Source: Atkinsonella hypoxylon (Eukaryota > Ascomycota > Sordariomycetes > Hypocreales > Clavicipitaceae). Taken from it: a stretch of 64,000 bases of DNA. The stretch lies in NCBI GenBank assembly GCA_000729835.1, contig JFHB01000006.1, positions 62,001 through 126,000 of the forward strand. Reading direction: 5' to 3'. The notes under the pieces are model-generated. The model was not told where the DNA came from and did no database searches. It saw only the letters and a list, made by a program, of their open reading frames with translations. The position numbers and the translations under genes are program-made. Of the stretch, positions 11,631 through 24,776 are shown one piece after another; position 1 is the stretch's first letter; each line of letters opens with the position of its first letter.

Positions 11631-12281
11631 TTGTATCGAGCCAGAGACTGGCGCTACCTGTCCTCGGGAGCTGCGATTTTGCGGCTAGGGTGGGATTCTG
11701 ACGAATCCCGACCCGTGGCCTAGAAGAGACTCTTTGCCCGAGTCAATATTTCTTAGGAGAACGAAGCTGGCGAGCAAAAATGTCCTATTCAACGGGTTCT
11801 GCGATGAAGCAAATTCAAGTAGCTGATCATTTTTGGTCAGTATAAATGGTAAGGTTATCGGATGCCACAGACTTGTTCCAGTTCTGGATGTTAGGCAAGT
11901 GCTCAAGATGGAATGCTTGGCAGTAAGGTGTGTGGAACTAGTGCGCTTATCTAGAGAAGTCGTTTTTTTATTAAAAAAAAAAACAAGTAGAAAAGGCTTG
12001 TCTGAAAGCACGGGATGCTCTAGGGGTAGTTGCAATTCAGGAATAGAGCATACAGCTTGTGTGCTTTCATTCCCTGAATCGTGTAGAACGGGCATGCATC
12101 GATCTACTGGGATAGGGCCAGAGACGAAAGAAGCTAGAGGCGGTTGAAGTCAATGGAGCAACAGTCCGAGCCGGGCTTGGTGTAAAGGATGAAGCCGTTT
12201 GGGGTTGATGAGTCGAAGATTCAGGCAGAAAGCCATTCGGTGGTGCCTGGTGCACTGGTGCACTGGTGCGCAGATGACGGG

Positions 12282-12320
12282 TTGATGGGATGATGGGATG
12301 ATGGAATGATGGGATGATGG
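12282..12320. repeat. GATGGGAT-type tandem repeat
   Basis: Imperfect 7-8-nt GATGGGAT units recur four to five times. A short CTGGTGCA repeat (about 12247-12270) lies just before them. Confidence 0.75.
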
Positions 12321-12510
12321 TATCAGGAAAGTCGGAAGTACAAACCACTTTTGGGTTTCTGGCCGTCCCTCGCTCTTTCCCGGTTTGCGTCTGGCCAAGG
12401 TACATACGTATATAACATGGTTGACTCCAATCAATAGTCGAGTCCAAAAGTCGTCGAGTCCAATCAATGGCTGACCAGACGCTAATGGCCGACTCGACTC
12501 CAAAGGGCCG

Positions 12511-12578
12511 GTCGTGTCGTGTCGTGTCGTGTCGTATTGTGTTTTGTCGTGTTGTGTCGTGTTGTGTCGTGTCGTGTC
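12511..12578. repeat. (GTGTC)n pentanucleotide array
   Basis: About 13 pentamer units alternate between GTGTC and GTGTT with a few variants. A similar GTGTT array lies at 47471-47504 and a looser one near 59986-60033. Confidence 0.85.
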
Positions 12579-15000
12579 AGGGTCTGTCTGTCTCTTCTCT
12601 AGCTTAACACCTGGCCTCCCCTTTCTCACCCCAGCATGTTTCTTGTTTCTTTCTTGTCCTCGCTGGCCCTATTCACGCACATTGCTGTTCATACCCTGGA
12701 CCACTCGACCACTCGACCACTCGACCACATCCCGCTCATCCATGCATCCATGCATCCATGCATTACATTTACATCGCCGGGGGGTGGCCGAGATGATTGC
12801 ACACACTCACTCACCCACACACACACACACACATGATGCAGACATGTTTATGGTTGTGTTACAGAATTTCTACGGAGTACATCCCTCATACTTTGCAATG
12901 CTTCCACATCAGCAGGGCAATAAACCGAACAAGAGTAAGCCCTCGCCCCGGTATCCCGGCCACGTGAGGAACACTGTCTAGAATTATACGTGCCATCGTA
13001 AAATGCAATTTCGGCCCACGAATAACGGGAAACTGATATACAGGGATATTTCGACCGGGCAAATCACATCTCTCCCTCCAATCGCACATGGCAAACGGGG
13101 CTCGCCTGCCACACCATTAACCGGCCATTAGAGAACAGACACAAGGATCGGACAACCCAACCTTGAGGTCCTCCTGGCTGATATGGGTTCACTTTGAGGA
13201 CGAACCCATGTGGCATTGAAAAAAGACAGAAGTGATTCGCAGTCATAGGACGTTCAGCCGTGTCCGCCATCGTGTCAGAACTGAAAGCCCGCCAAACAAC
13301 ATATGGAAACGAAGGACAGAGAGGCCAGGTCCGGCCAGAATGACCAAAAGCGTGCGGTTGGCCGATCATCGATCACCGATCACCGATCACCTACCTAGTG
13401 CAAAATCTTGCTATTCACCTCCATCGCTCGTTGGATGAATCACGGCCACCCGTGTGGGGAGGAGAGACGGGGAACGGTTGTGCGCAGTAATTACGGAGTA
13501 CAGTACATACATACATACGCACATACTTCTCATCCCGCCCTTTGTGCGTGAGCAGACTGGGCCTGATACCAAGAGCAAGAGGTAAGTGATATTCACACAG
13601 TTATTAAGCTCATGACTTACAAATAAAGGCGTTTGGTGATGTGCATGGCTGAGCATAACATGGGTTTGACTTGCTCATTTCAGCTGCACAGCCAGAGTCT
13701 GCACATACACTGTGAGACATATACCACTGAAATGGTGATGGAGAGCGAGCCGGTGGAGTCCTGGGGCTGGCGAAATGAAATGATATGCTAGCGATGACCT
13801 GTTTGAATAGCGAGCGAGCTTTGAAAAGCATTCTTTCATACATTCTCACATTGTGTCTTGTCCACCGCTGCTGCGTGTGCCATTCACAGATGCGATTCAT
13901 AGCCGAGTACTTCGTATTGTGCCTGGAAAGTTAGGGCCAGTCAACAATAGATGGGACATGGCCCTCTCACATCGTTGCATCATTTCCCATGGATCCCCAA
14001 CCGCTGCCATGGACGATGGGCCCAAAAGCTTGAGCCATACTCATACTGCCCAATCCCGCCTCGACCCAACAAGAAGAATAGCGAAACGACCCAGAAATGT
14101 AACCCCCCCCCCCCCTCATGCGCAACAAGATTCAATAATACGCAATGCCGATTATGGAAAACATGGCGAAAAAGTGCAACGGTTGACGCTAGTCCTCTCG
14201 GCAAACGCTTGTGGCGGTTACTTTTATGACACGTCGGTTTCCCCGGAGCCTTGACTTGTCAGGCGGAGAAATAGTTAACAAGAAGAAGAAAAAGGGGAAG
14301 GAAAAAAAAGGTGCGGGGTATAGTCGTTGAACAACAACAATAACAACAAAAAAAAAAAAATTGAATAAAAAAAAGAAGAAGAATGTGAAAGAAACAGAGA
14401 AAAAGAGCTGCATTCAAAGGACCACGCGCCTCTTGTTCGTCATGCCACCGCCATGCCAAACTTTCTTTATTCCCCATTTTGTAACAAATTTCCTAATTTC
14501 GACCATCCTGCGAGGCTACCCGCTCAGCATGGCAGCGTGTCACAAACCGCCTCTTCCGAGACGCTGTGCCACGCGGCGTACAAGGGTGCGAGATTCAATT
14601 TCTCTGACGGCGATAAGGCCTCCAACGTATCGTAACCCCACAGCCCCCCCCCTCCCCCTCCCCTTGAGCCAGCCCGTGACCTCGAGCAACGTGGTTAGTT
14701 GAGAATCACTCCGTGTACAATGAACAATTACGCGTCTTGCCAAGCACGGCGATAACTACAATACCCCCAATCTAATCTACGTATTTACGATGCCTTCGCA
14801 AAGCCGTATTAGTCTCATTACAAAGTATCAACCTTGCATAACCTTCAACGATGGAAAATTGTACTTGCTAGGACGTCCCCGTGCATTCATTGGTGCATAC
14901 ACCCCTTGTCGCTCAACCCAGGAGCCTTATCGGCAAAGAAATACACCTACCTACCTGGATCCCCATCACGGTGGGCTTTCTAGAAACAGCCCAGCATTAA

Positions 15001-15045
15001 CCTAGGTGCCTAGGTAGGTAGGTAGGTAGGTAGGTAGGTAGGTAT
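15001..15045. repeat. (TAGG)n array with CCTAGG palindromes
   Basis: CCTAGGTGCCTAGG leads into about eight TAGG units. A related ACCTACCTACC string lies at 14945-14958. This is one of at least five intergenic occurrences of the CCTAGGTAGG motif family in the window. Confidence 0.85.
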
Positions 15046-15223
15046 GTAACTAACTACTGGCTTGGAACATTGACCGCCGACGAGCAGCGAATCGGGGTGC
15101 CTTTTTACGTCCGCCATCCGCCCTCCGCCGTTCGGAAGGTGCAAGTCTGGAACGCTACCTGGACGTTTGAGCAAGCGGGGTACTTTTTGTCGGGGCAATT
15201 GCCGACCTTTTTTTTTTAATTCC

Positions 15224-15227
<4 letters not shown>

Positions 15228-15255
<28 letters not shown>
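15228..15255. repeat. Poly(T) homopolymer
   Basis: A run of about 28 thymines is preceded by a second T run at about 15210-15218. It is non-coding. Confidence 0.9.
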
Positions 15256-16023
15256 GGGGGAGAGGGGGACGTTGCGATTGGCGTCTCATCACTGCAGAAG
15301 ACTGGAGCTTTCTGTGCCACGGCTGGAAACGCTATTTAGGACTGATCTCTGGTGCATGGGTTTTGTGTGACAAACTTGGAACCTAGAGCACTTTAGTCCG
15401 TGAGCATGGCCCGTGTCCATTGTTGATCCAATCGTTTACTACGCTATTGCGTTCGGATACGAATTAAAGTAGAGGCATGGACGGTTCTATTTCTGCCGTG
15501 CACTAACGTTAGTTTCAAGAACAGTCATGTGTAAAACGAATATGTAATCATCATGATCCCTGTCAGACGTTAAGATTACATTTCGACAATATGTGCCGAG
15601 CAACATCTCACAAGACACGCTACAGCAACATGAAGTATTCATGGCTCATGACACAACCCAGTCCAGCAGCAACTTTCAGACTACAAACTACCACACAACT
15701 CCGCCGTACATCATCATTTCCCTCAATTCACTCTTGACCTTGACCTTGTTGTCCTCAACTCAATTAGTCGCCCAAACTCAACCTCCACTGCTTTGTACTT
15801 CGCCGAGCCAAAGCCTTGTTATCAACTTGCATGAGGAGCACTTCGGCTTCTCCCAAGAACACTGGGACCCGAACTATGTCTTTTGTTGGGTCTGCCCGTA
15901 CTGCAAAAGATGGAGGGGGAAGTAAAGAAAGGAAAAAAAAAAAAAGTTATTTTTCAACGGATAAGCCCTCCCGGATTAAGGCCGAAGAAGATATAAAACT
16001 CGAGTTTGGTTAATCGAATTGCC

Positions 16024-17702
16024 TCAGCTGCTAATTGTCTGCTCTACGCATTCTAGGAACTAGTTGCTGTTAGGTCGCAAAATAATACCAAAGTAGAGTA
16101 AGTGATTGTCCTTGCTTACCTTCTCGGGCACAGCTCCCTGGTTGTCTAGATACCGCGACATACTCCTGACGAGCTCAATCTGCTCCTCGAGGCTCAAACT
16201 CGTGATAGCTGTCTCAAGAATGGAGCCCATAGTGACTTTGTGGAGAGAGACGAAAGTGTGGTAGTACATGTAGGCGAAGAAGCCCATGATGAATTGGCAG
16301 TCCATGCGATCCGTCATACCGCCGTGTCCAGGAATAGAGTCACCAAAGTCCTTGATCTTGAAACTTCTCTTGAGACCTGATGCGAAAAATCCGCCAAAGG
16401 GTGCGATCAATGAGGCAAACGAAGCAAGGACCAACGCGTGGAGCTGTATCGGCGCAAAAGTGAAGGATAAGTTGGCGAGTTTCGGGGGGAGAAAGAAGAA
16501 TTCGGGCATTTGGTAGGTGCGAGAGATGAAAACCGGGTTTGGATCGCACTCGAGGCCGGTGAAGATGGTCGCACCGAGATCCTACAATTTCAGGTTAGAG
16601 TGCATCTGGCCGAGATGGTGGAGGTATCACCAGACTTTGCGCTTACGTTGACAGGGCAAATAAAGTATTTTGACCGTATCATTAGGTTCACAAGCACCAT
16701 GGCGAAGAGCACAGTGGTGATCCAAGCACCAACAAAGCCTTCCACCGTCTTCTTTGGCGACAACTTGATGAGCTGTGTACGACCAAATGCAATGCCACAA
16801 ATGTATGCGAATATGTCGTTGGTGATGACTAGCGCTGCAGGCAGGAAAAACCATATCATGCCCTCAAAGATGTTGTTCATGACGAAATGGGCCTGAACGA
16901 CGATAAGATAGAGAGCCATGTGTGTCCACGCAAAGTTGGTAAACTGGAACTTGTAGTGTCCGGCCTGAAGCGACGCGACGAAGAAGACAAAACCTAGACA
17001 GCGTGCACGGTTAGAATAGATTTCTTTCTTGCATGGTTGCAAAAGACAGTCCGCTCTGCTCACCAAAAACATATAGAACAAAGCTGATGAAGCGATGATG
17101 TGTCGCCAGAGGCAGCAAAACCTTGTCGACTAAAACAATATGCTTGAAGTAGTAGATTACGCTCTCGCCGTACAGGAAGTACATCGTGGTGGCGAGCCAG
17201 TACCAGTTCAAACTCTTGGTCGACCGCAGCGATCGAGCGCGGCTGGGCACATTGGCAATAGCGATGACTTCTTTGAAGGAAATAATCTGGATGGCTGTGA
17301 CGAGAATGATGATGTAGATGTGTCCCATAAAGAGAGCAGTAAAAAAAGCAGCCAACATGCAAAGGGTCCAGAAGGTTCGGGTAATGAAATTCGCCTTTTT
17401 CTTTTGATATTCCTCCTCGGGAGTCGGCGGTTTCTGCATATACATGAGTGTCAGCTAATCCTGCATGTCGAATTCTATCCCGAAAGACGGCGCTTATGGT
17501 CTCGCCTAGTCTCGCCTGGTCTGCGGTAGAGTAAACGTACCTCTTCTACTGGCGCCAGCTGGCTTGGAGCTCTGGGTCGGAGCCTCGTTGGGGAAGTGCT
17601 TCCATCTTCGGAGGCGTCGCTGAAACTTGATCGACGACCTTCAGAACCGCTGGCTTGGCCGTTGTTGTGGGGGAACCTAACCCCTCTCTTCGATCTGCCC
17701 AT
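16024..17702 (-). CDS. cds1: Phosphatidate cytidylyltransferase (CDP-DAG synthase)
   Basis: An ER-membrane enzyme that makes CDP-diacylglycerol from phosphatidate and CTP, the precursor of phosphatidylinositol, phosphatidylserine and cardiolipin. There are five exons on the minus strand: 17702-17541, 17433-17064, 16993-16647, 16581-16120 and 16059-16024. Every junction keeps frame, and the last, 12-codon exon (ending in FLECVEQTISS) was placed by matching the family's C-terminus. The product is 458 residues; yeast Cds1 has 457. It has a serine/proline-rich cytosolic N-terminus, then multiple hydrophobic segments. The CdsA signature with KRSFKIKD and PGHGGMTDRMD is complete at about 361-387. 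The gene is divergent from the ATRIP gene across 1.8 kb. The identification is secure and the short last exon is the least certain part. Confidence 0.95.
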
Positions 17703-19491
17703 GTTAAGGTCGTGGACAAACGCGAGAGCTGTGTTTTCCTCCTTGTTTGAAGCTCCTCGTCAGCGCTTCAAAGATGCGGTCTCGCCTGACAGCCCTAAAA
17801 AGCCCAAGGCAGATAAAGACGAGGGGGCGAGTTCCCTTTGGCGGGGAGGAGCACAAGAGGGCACCGTGTTGCTCGCGGCTTACTTGAAAAGTTGCGAGAC
17901 GTCAGGAGCTGGCAGCAGAAAAAAAGATTGGTGGGGGAGAATAGAAGTACGGCCAGGCGGCGACGGCAGCGTTTCAATATTGCGCAAAGCTCCTTAAGGA
18001 CTGATTCGCAATATGAGATCGACCAGGTCGCGATGAGCCAGTGGCAGTGGAGGAGAGGCAACTGCAGCGGCGAGAGGTCGTCGTGCGTGAGGTTGGTGAG
18101 GTCGGGGAATTGGTGACGATGCGGAGCCCGAGCCCGAGCAGTGGCTGATACGCTGACATGCAAGTCCTGGGTGCAGTGAGCGGGATCCACAAGTTCACTG
18201 CGACTTGCCCGCGTGGGTTTGGGACGAGGCAGATACACCCACTAACTAATACTCCGCGTTGCGTTCCAGTAGGCGAGGCAAGGCGCACATGCAGCTTTCT
18301 TTTACCATAAATCAATCAATTGATTGTAATACCACACTTCTTGGAGGGCACGATAGCCAGCCAACCACGATATGGAGTGCGCCGTAAAATGAACCATAGG
18401 TATTGAGCAAACATAGGTTTACCTCCTTGCCTCTCTTCAAAGAGCAGACATGCAGTGGCAAGGCAGGAGCACTGGGGGGAAGGCCTGCCGCGTCCAAAGG
18501 TCTGGAAGCGCAACTTCGCTTCGCTTTCTGGCCAACAAGGCAACTGGAGCCAGCAACAAGGCTCGCTGCACCAGTCTCTGGTTGTTGTCACAAGTTGCTT
18601 GGCGCAGCACGTGTTATATGCGACTAGCAATTAGGTGTACAAGAAATTTCAAACCTGCTTCCGTTGCCGACTAGACCAGAAAGTCGGCTTTAGTCTGCAA
18701 GCTGATAATGTTGACGCAACAACGACGTAAATAGCAATCTTGGTCTGCGTTTGGAAACCTTACCATAAGGAGCCACGCGGAAGACATACGTCAGATGGTG
18801 GTGGCCTGCGCATGGAAATTGTCCGGACAGAAGGTGCTCCGAATAGGTAGTAAGCTAACTAATAAAGTACCTTTTACATATTATATATATTTATGTCTAG
18901 AGGTACGATCTCCGTTTTTGGCCTAGCTGCTGCAGAGTTTTTAGCGCTCTTGTGCGTCGGCATCGGCCTTTTACAGTGAATCGAGGGCCGACTGTGGCGG
19001 AGACGCGGACTACTTTGTCACCGTGTGTGGCTGATTCCTCGCCAGCCAGCTCACCCTCTTCGTAGCTCTTTGCAAGTTAGCACCTTAGCACTTCAGCAAA
19101 ACAAATCCGGCCATCAATTGCCAGTCATGTTTTGAATACCGCCCAAGTGTATCGGAACAAGTTTATTGTCAAAGACACAGCATGAAGTGGCACAGTCACA
19201 GCCACGACAAGCAAGCCACATCTTGAACCTGGCACAAGTTACATTGTACCCATTAGTTATGCACCTCTACTGATGCGGAGGTAAAAAAAAACGTGACTGC
19301 GCGACGAATTGGCGATTCGGAGCGCGGAAATCTGAGCTTAACTCGACCTCGTCGACTCCCGTATGCACGTTTTCTTCGCATTTTTCGTGCTCTTCTGCCG
19401 CTCATGCGGCCAAGTACGAAACAGTATCGGCCGCGACCTTGCATGCACACTGTTCTAGAGGCCATGACACCATCGTATTGGTCCATTCACA
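17703..19491. other. cds1-rad26 divergent promoter region
   Basis: This is 1.8 kb between divergent genes with no supportable coding region. It contains an AT-rich stretch near 18865-18895 and a single ACGCGG near 18999. The 5' leaders of both genes must lie here. Confidence 0.65.
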
Positions 19492-21934
19492 ATGGATGTC
19501 GACGAGTTCTCCGATGACGGCTTCGATGATTTGCCTGACAATGCCCTCCAAGAACTCGAACGCAATGCAATTCAGCTTACGCAGGCCCAGATCAAGCGTC
19601 CGCCACCCCAGGAAGCATCACAGCGTCTGTCGAACTATGGCTGGGAAGAGGAGGAGGATGATCTGGACACCACTGAAGTTACCAACGATTTTGGCGCGCC
19701 CATCGGCCGTCCCGTAGTCGACAACACCTTGCGGCAACAGCAGCTACGGCGAGAGCATCAGACGGATGTGACTGAATCCCAGGCTCCTCGTCGGCCCGTC
19801 CCCCCATTGCCAAACCCGCGATGGAATCCAACCATTGATAATTCCAAAATGAACGGGTCGAGCTTAGGTCTTCATTCACGAAGACCAAGTGTAGGACCTC
19901 CGGGAGCAGCATTTTCTGCTTCTCAAAGGTTCCAGCCGCCCGCACATACCAGTCAATTCGCTCGGCCGCCACTTTCATCCAACCGACCTCATGGGTCTCA
20001 GGCTTCTCAAGCTGCTCCGGCCGGAGACGTTCTCTCTGCGCTGCAACACAGAGTGCGAGTCTTGGAATCGGAGCTCCATTCGGCTCGCGGCGAAGCTTCC
20101 ATCCTTCGTACCAAGTCCATCAGAGCGCAACAAGAATATGACAGCCAAATTGCGCGCCTGAAAAAACTCACTGCAGAGCAACTGGATAGGCAGACGAGGA
20201 TGGTCGAAGCCGCCGTGGCTGCGGAAAAAAACGCCAGTACCGAGCTTGAATTCCTCCAACGAGATATACGAGAATTCCACGACAAGTCACGACGGAAAGA
20301 CGCTAATGGCGGAGGCGTCACCACTCCTAAGAAGCCCGCCAAATCTTGGGGAATTGCGGATGGCTTCGATGAGATGGATATTGCCACCAGTCCGAGCAAA
20401 GGTCCGGGTCGAGGAAAACCGTCTGGTTCAGTTGCGGTCAATGTTGGGGAGAGGACGCCAAGGAAAGGAAAGAGAAAACGCCCGATAACGGGTAGCCCGA
20501 TAGCTGCACTTGAAACATCGACTGATGATGTCGTTATGCACGATGGTGGAAAAATTGAATTCCCAAGCACCCCCCTTCCCGCGCAGGCGCAAGCCCCGGC
20601 CGCCCCGTTCGAGGTAAGTTTATGTATTCTCGCGGTCCATTATTCAAGGTATGCAAAGGTCATATACTGAACCTTGATCGTCGCAGTTTCTGCAACTTGT
20701 CCTCGACCATGGGACCTTTCATCAGCAACCACCTACCTTTGACACATTATCTCGCTTCACGTTTCCGTCCGAACCTGGCCGAACGTTTTCCTCTATGATT
20801 TTTGAGAAACTACCGCTGATGGGCAATCCGCATCGGCCCATACAATTGCTTGTTGACTTTGGTGAACTTGTCGTTTTGTTGTGGGCTCGATGTGTGGAGG
20901 AAAAAGTCTGGGAACCCATCAAGTATCTTGTGGCTCTCCTATCCTTCACTTTTGACCTCCATACAACGTCAGTGGCATCTCTCATAATGCCCAGCTTCGT
21001 TCCCATTGCATTGACCACCATTTTCACCGTTGCAGACGCCCGCCAACTGCTTCTCGACGGCGATCAGTCCAGAAGTGCAGAGTATGCGTATCTGGAAGAG
21101 CATGTAGATACCACACAGCTGTTAAGCCTGATGTATATGTGCGCGGTCTCATGTTCGGTGACGCCAGTCGAGACTGGGAATGGCGCTGAGCACACGTCGG
21201 CTGGGTTCTGGAGACTTATGCCCAAAGAAATAGTTCTCCTTCTGACACCGAAGCAGAAGCCCTGCGATGTGATTGCCACGTTAGAACTGCTGACCACATC
21301 TGTTCTGCCGACCTCGATTGGTCCCGTGAGTGCCGACACAGCGGCCTCTGATGTTGCCAAAGCCATCATAGAGAGGGTATCGGCCAAACTGACGGAACAA
21401 ACGCGGATCCCCACGACGCCGCAGCAGAAGCGTTCTATTCGACGAGCTGCCCTTCGGACGCTCATTGCATTTTCGACAAGTCCATATGGAGCTCTCCAGC
21501 TAGCGTCTCATGACAACGCCATTCCGCGCCTCGTAACCTGTCTCAGTGCGGCAATTGACGAGCTGTACGACCAGCCGATTCCACCAAACGTGCTACCACC
21601 ACTGCCCGACTCTCTTGCCTCGGCGCTCACCATGTCGGAACCCACAGCGTCGGCTGATTTGTACCTCATCATCTCGCACAGTGTATTGCTGATCCACAAG
21701 CTGGTGACGGATCCAAGCACAGCCAACGTGGTCGATCTAAGTCAAAAGCTGTCCATGTCGTATGGAGGCAGCCAGCGATATCTGATATCGCTAGGGAGAT
21801 TAGCGTTTGCGGAAGAGGACCTGATTATCGAAGCGGGTATCGAAGGGGAGGTAGTCGAGGCAGCGCACGAGCTGCTCGAGATGGCCGTGACGCCAGACGA
21901 AGGGGAGACCATTAACGAAGCGTTTGGGGCATGA
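19492..21934 (+). CDS. uvsD: ATRIP-family checkpoint protein (Rad26/UvsD)
   Basis: Nuclear partner of the ATR kinase that brings it to RPA-coated single-stranded DNA at damaged or stalled forks (Rad26 in S. pombe, UvsD in Aspergillus). The exons are 19492-20613 and 20687-21934 with a 73-nt phase-0 intron (GTAAGT...GCAG). The product is 789 residues. The N-terminus, MDVDEFSDDGFDDLPDNAL followed by QELERNAIQ, is the acidic, RPA-binding-type start typical of fungal members. A coiled coil spans about 179-266, a basic stretch (RKGKRKRP) lies near 323-332, and the rest is a helical repeat-like C-terminus. It lies about 10 kb from mrc1, which acts in the same pathway. Identification rests on the N-terminus and architecture, because this family is poorly conserved in sequence. 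Confidence 0.85.
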
Positions 21935-22570
21935 AAGGTCAGGGCGACTGCATTGCACGGTGATCGGGGACGTAAATAGCACGATAAATGTATAACTAGC
22001 GACCGTCTGACTAATTCACCACGTACAGCAAGGACCCACCCCTGCAAGAACCAGCCCAATCGCCATCAGCCTGCAACCCGAATTAGGTAATGGGGACGAA
22101 CCCCCCGTCTGCAAAACCCTCGGATAAATTTACCTAGTATGCTCTATGGACTATGCACCCATTACATTACGAGCTTGGGACACGAATTACTCTGGCACCT
22201 CGTTCTGCAGCAGTCTTCACTCCTGACGTAGGCTTGTCTCGGTGCCATAGAAGATATCACTTGAATGCAGCTTCATTGTCCTCTGGCTTTTCGTATGCCA
22301 TTGGCAATTTTATATTTCTTTTGCATGTCCATTTGAATTTCCTTGGTAGATTTTTTCTTCCTTTTCAAAGATGAAAAAACAAGAAAAAAATTTGTGGTAT
22401 CACTCTTTCATGCCTAATAAAACAACAGCAGCGCACGAAATCGTTTCCTGATCGGAATACGATTCGCGAGCCTGCTCGAGAACTTGCTGAAAACCTGGCC
22501 GTTGATAATGTGATGATAGCTCTAATGGATAGCAGATCGTCTTCCCGCTTCCTCCCTCTTCCATACTATA
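21935..22570. other. Intergenic region between rad26 and the UGDH gene (convergent)
   Basis: This 636-bp tail-to-tail gap contains an A-rich stretch near 22370-22392 and AATAAA-like strings near 22415. I see no gene here. Confidence 0.65.
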
Positions 22571-24776
22571 TTAGAACCGATGTTGCCGACCCACACTCTC
22601 TACTCGCACTCCAAGCTTGACCATTTCGCGCGAGTCAATCACACCACGACCATCAAACACCCATCTCGGCTTGGCCATAGTATCTGCGATACGGACCCAA
22701 TCTAGACGCTCCTTGGGCTTGTATTCCTCCGCACTACCCATCCCGGTGGCGTGACCGGTTTTCTTACTCTCTCGTTCTTGGATGCAGTCAGGGCAGTCGT
22801 CGCTGCAAGAAGGCTCGGTATTGAATCGATCTAGCGGGTCATCTGATGTCTCACCTGGCCGTTGTACAAGGTATTTGTGCAAGGCCAGCAAGTCATTCGC
22901 CGAAGGCATGGAAGAAGCGAACGGTCGAGGATCGGACTTTGGGTTAGGCTTTCGGCCGATCATCTTAGTAGCAGCTTCCTGTACAGGCGTCGATGCGGGC
23001 TTAGGAGCAGGTTGGTTTCGGAACTCATCAAATTCTGTGGCAATCACGACTGCAGTGGCACCGTGACAAGCATCGTACGCATTCCCGTAGACAGATATGT
23101 TGTTGACTGCGGCCAATGGCCCGAGAGCCGCCTTGATCTCTTCCTTGATGACAAGTGGGTTGCAACAAGGATCAAAAACGGCAATCTGTCTGGGGCGTTC
23201 TTCCAGCAGAGTCTTGATCATTTCCAACGCAGGAGCTTCGCGAGTATCTGACGTGTTTTTCTTAAAGGCGTAGCCTAGGATAGTGACCTTCTTGCCCACC
23301 AAAGTATTGTTCAAGCACTTGATGACACGATTGGTAAAACGATCACGCGCATAATCATTCATCTTGACGACCTGTCGCCAGTATTCACCCACTTCGGGAA
23401 GGCCCATGGTCTCGGCAAGATATACCAGGTTGAGCACATCCTTTTTGAAACAACTTCCGCCGAACCCAATACCAGCCATCAAGAACTTGTTGCCAATTCG
23501 TGGGTCCACGCCGACTGCTCGAGAGACCTCGTCAACATCGGCGCCAGTTTGCTCGCAAACAGCCGAGATTGAGTTGATGCTAGAAATACGCTGCGCCAAC
23601 ATCGAGTTGGCGACAAGCTTGGCCAGTTCAGATGACCAAACATTCGTCGTGAGAATTCGCTCCCGAGGAACCCAAGCTGCGTACACATTGACCAGTGCCT
23701 CAGCTGCCCTCTTGCCTGATGGTGTAGGGGCCGATCCGATCAAAATACGATCTGGGTACAGCAGATCGTTCACGGCCGTGCCAGCAGCCAAAAATTCTGG
23801 GTTGGAAAGAATTTCGAAATGCACGCCTGGTCGATGCATGGCAAGCTACAGATGTGTCGGGTTAGGCTGGGGCACATTCAATTGAGACATGTTGTCCATG
23901 TTTGCCACGGAAGTCAAGAAAGGGGGTATAATGCGCTCAAAAATGCGATTGGAACACGTACCGTGTCAGCAACAAGCTGAGCTGTTCGGCAAGGCACTGT
24001 GCTCTTCTCAACAATCATGGCACCTTCGCGAGCATACTGGGCGACGACAGCAGTAACAGCTTCGAAGGCAGTCATGTCAGTAGCACTTCCTGCACCAGCG
24101 CCACGCTCCTTTGTGGGCGTGTTGACAGCCACCAGCACAATGTCGGCTTCACCGATGCTTTTAGCAACATCAGTAGTAAAGAACAGATTGGCTGGGCGGC
24201 TTGGGACATTGGTTTCGCAATCCTCAGCAGAAGTTGCTTCCGTCTCGGATGCGCTCTCGTTGACGAATGTGAAGCCTCGCGAGCCATCACGAGCGACGCG
24301 AACAATGTCATGCAAGCCAGGTTCATAAATGGGAGGATGCCGAGAATTCCAACGACGAATTCGGGCTTCGTCTCGATCGACTACTGTCACTTTGACATCA
24401 GGGTTCTGGAAGGCGATAACAGCAGCAGTTGGACCACCTGTAACAACAGATCAAGCCTGGTTAGGAACTGCTTTTCAACAAGTGAGTGTATCTATGCGGA
24501 GGCAGCCACAGCTATGCCGCATACGCTTGCAGCGATATGGAGAATGGGCGCGTAACGCTTAACAATAAAGGCAGGATGGTTCCGGAGGGCAGGCGAATCG
24601 CCGCTGCTGCACAATGCTCAGTAACCATGCTTCAACTTACCAACGTAGCCAGCACCTACACAGCAAATAGTGCCGACTTTAAAGCCGTCTTGGATGGTGC
24701 CATTGTTGTGTTCTGAGGAGCCATTGAGACCAAGTTTTTTGACTGAGTCGACAATGGTTTCGTGGACTGCAGTCAT
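22571..24776 (-). CDS. UDP-glucose 6-dehydrogenase
   Basis: Oxidises UDP-glucose to UDP-glucuronate with two NAD+, supplying glucuronate (and, with a decarboxylase, xylose) donors for polysaccharides and glycolipids. The exons on the minus strand are 24776-24641, 24437-23962 and 23845-22571. The introns (203 and 116 nt) keep frame. The product is 628 residues. The NAD loop GAGYVG is at 41-46 and the catalytic cysteine sits in GFGGSCFKKD at about residue 336. The C-terminal UDP-binding domain ends in KPRWVFDGRGVID. This is well above the usual 460-490 residues because about 100 residues, including a CSDDCPDC cysteine cluster, are inserted at about 482-583 between the DEFRN and LDWVRI segments. 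The next gene upstream, divergent across 4 kb, is a GT4 glycosyltransferase. Confidence 0.95.

Larger units (their letters stand above)
11631..16023. other. Gene-poor, repeat-rich region
   Basis: I find no supportable gene in these 4.4 kb. Open frames are short and overlap microsatellites. Notable content: GATGGGAT tandems (about 12282-12320), a GTGTC pentamer array (12511-12578), an AC dinucleotide run near 12816-12832, TACGGAGTAC motifs (12871 and 13492), a poly(C) run near 14102-14115, a TAGG array (15001-15045) and a poly(T) run near 15228-15255. The right part is downstream of cds1. Confidence 0.6.

Noticed and set aside
10683..16023. Secondary-metabolite cluster around the LaeA-like methyltransferase
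   Set aside because: No backbone synthase, P450, oxidase or transporter lies nearby, and the methyltransferase family is large and mostly unlinked to clusters.
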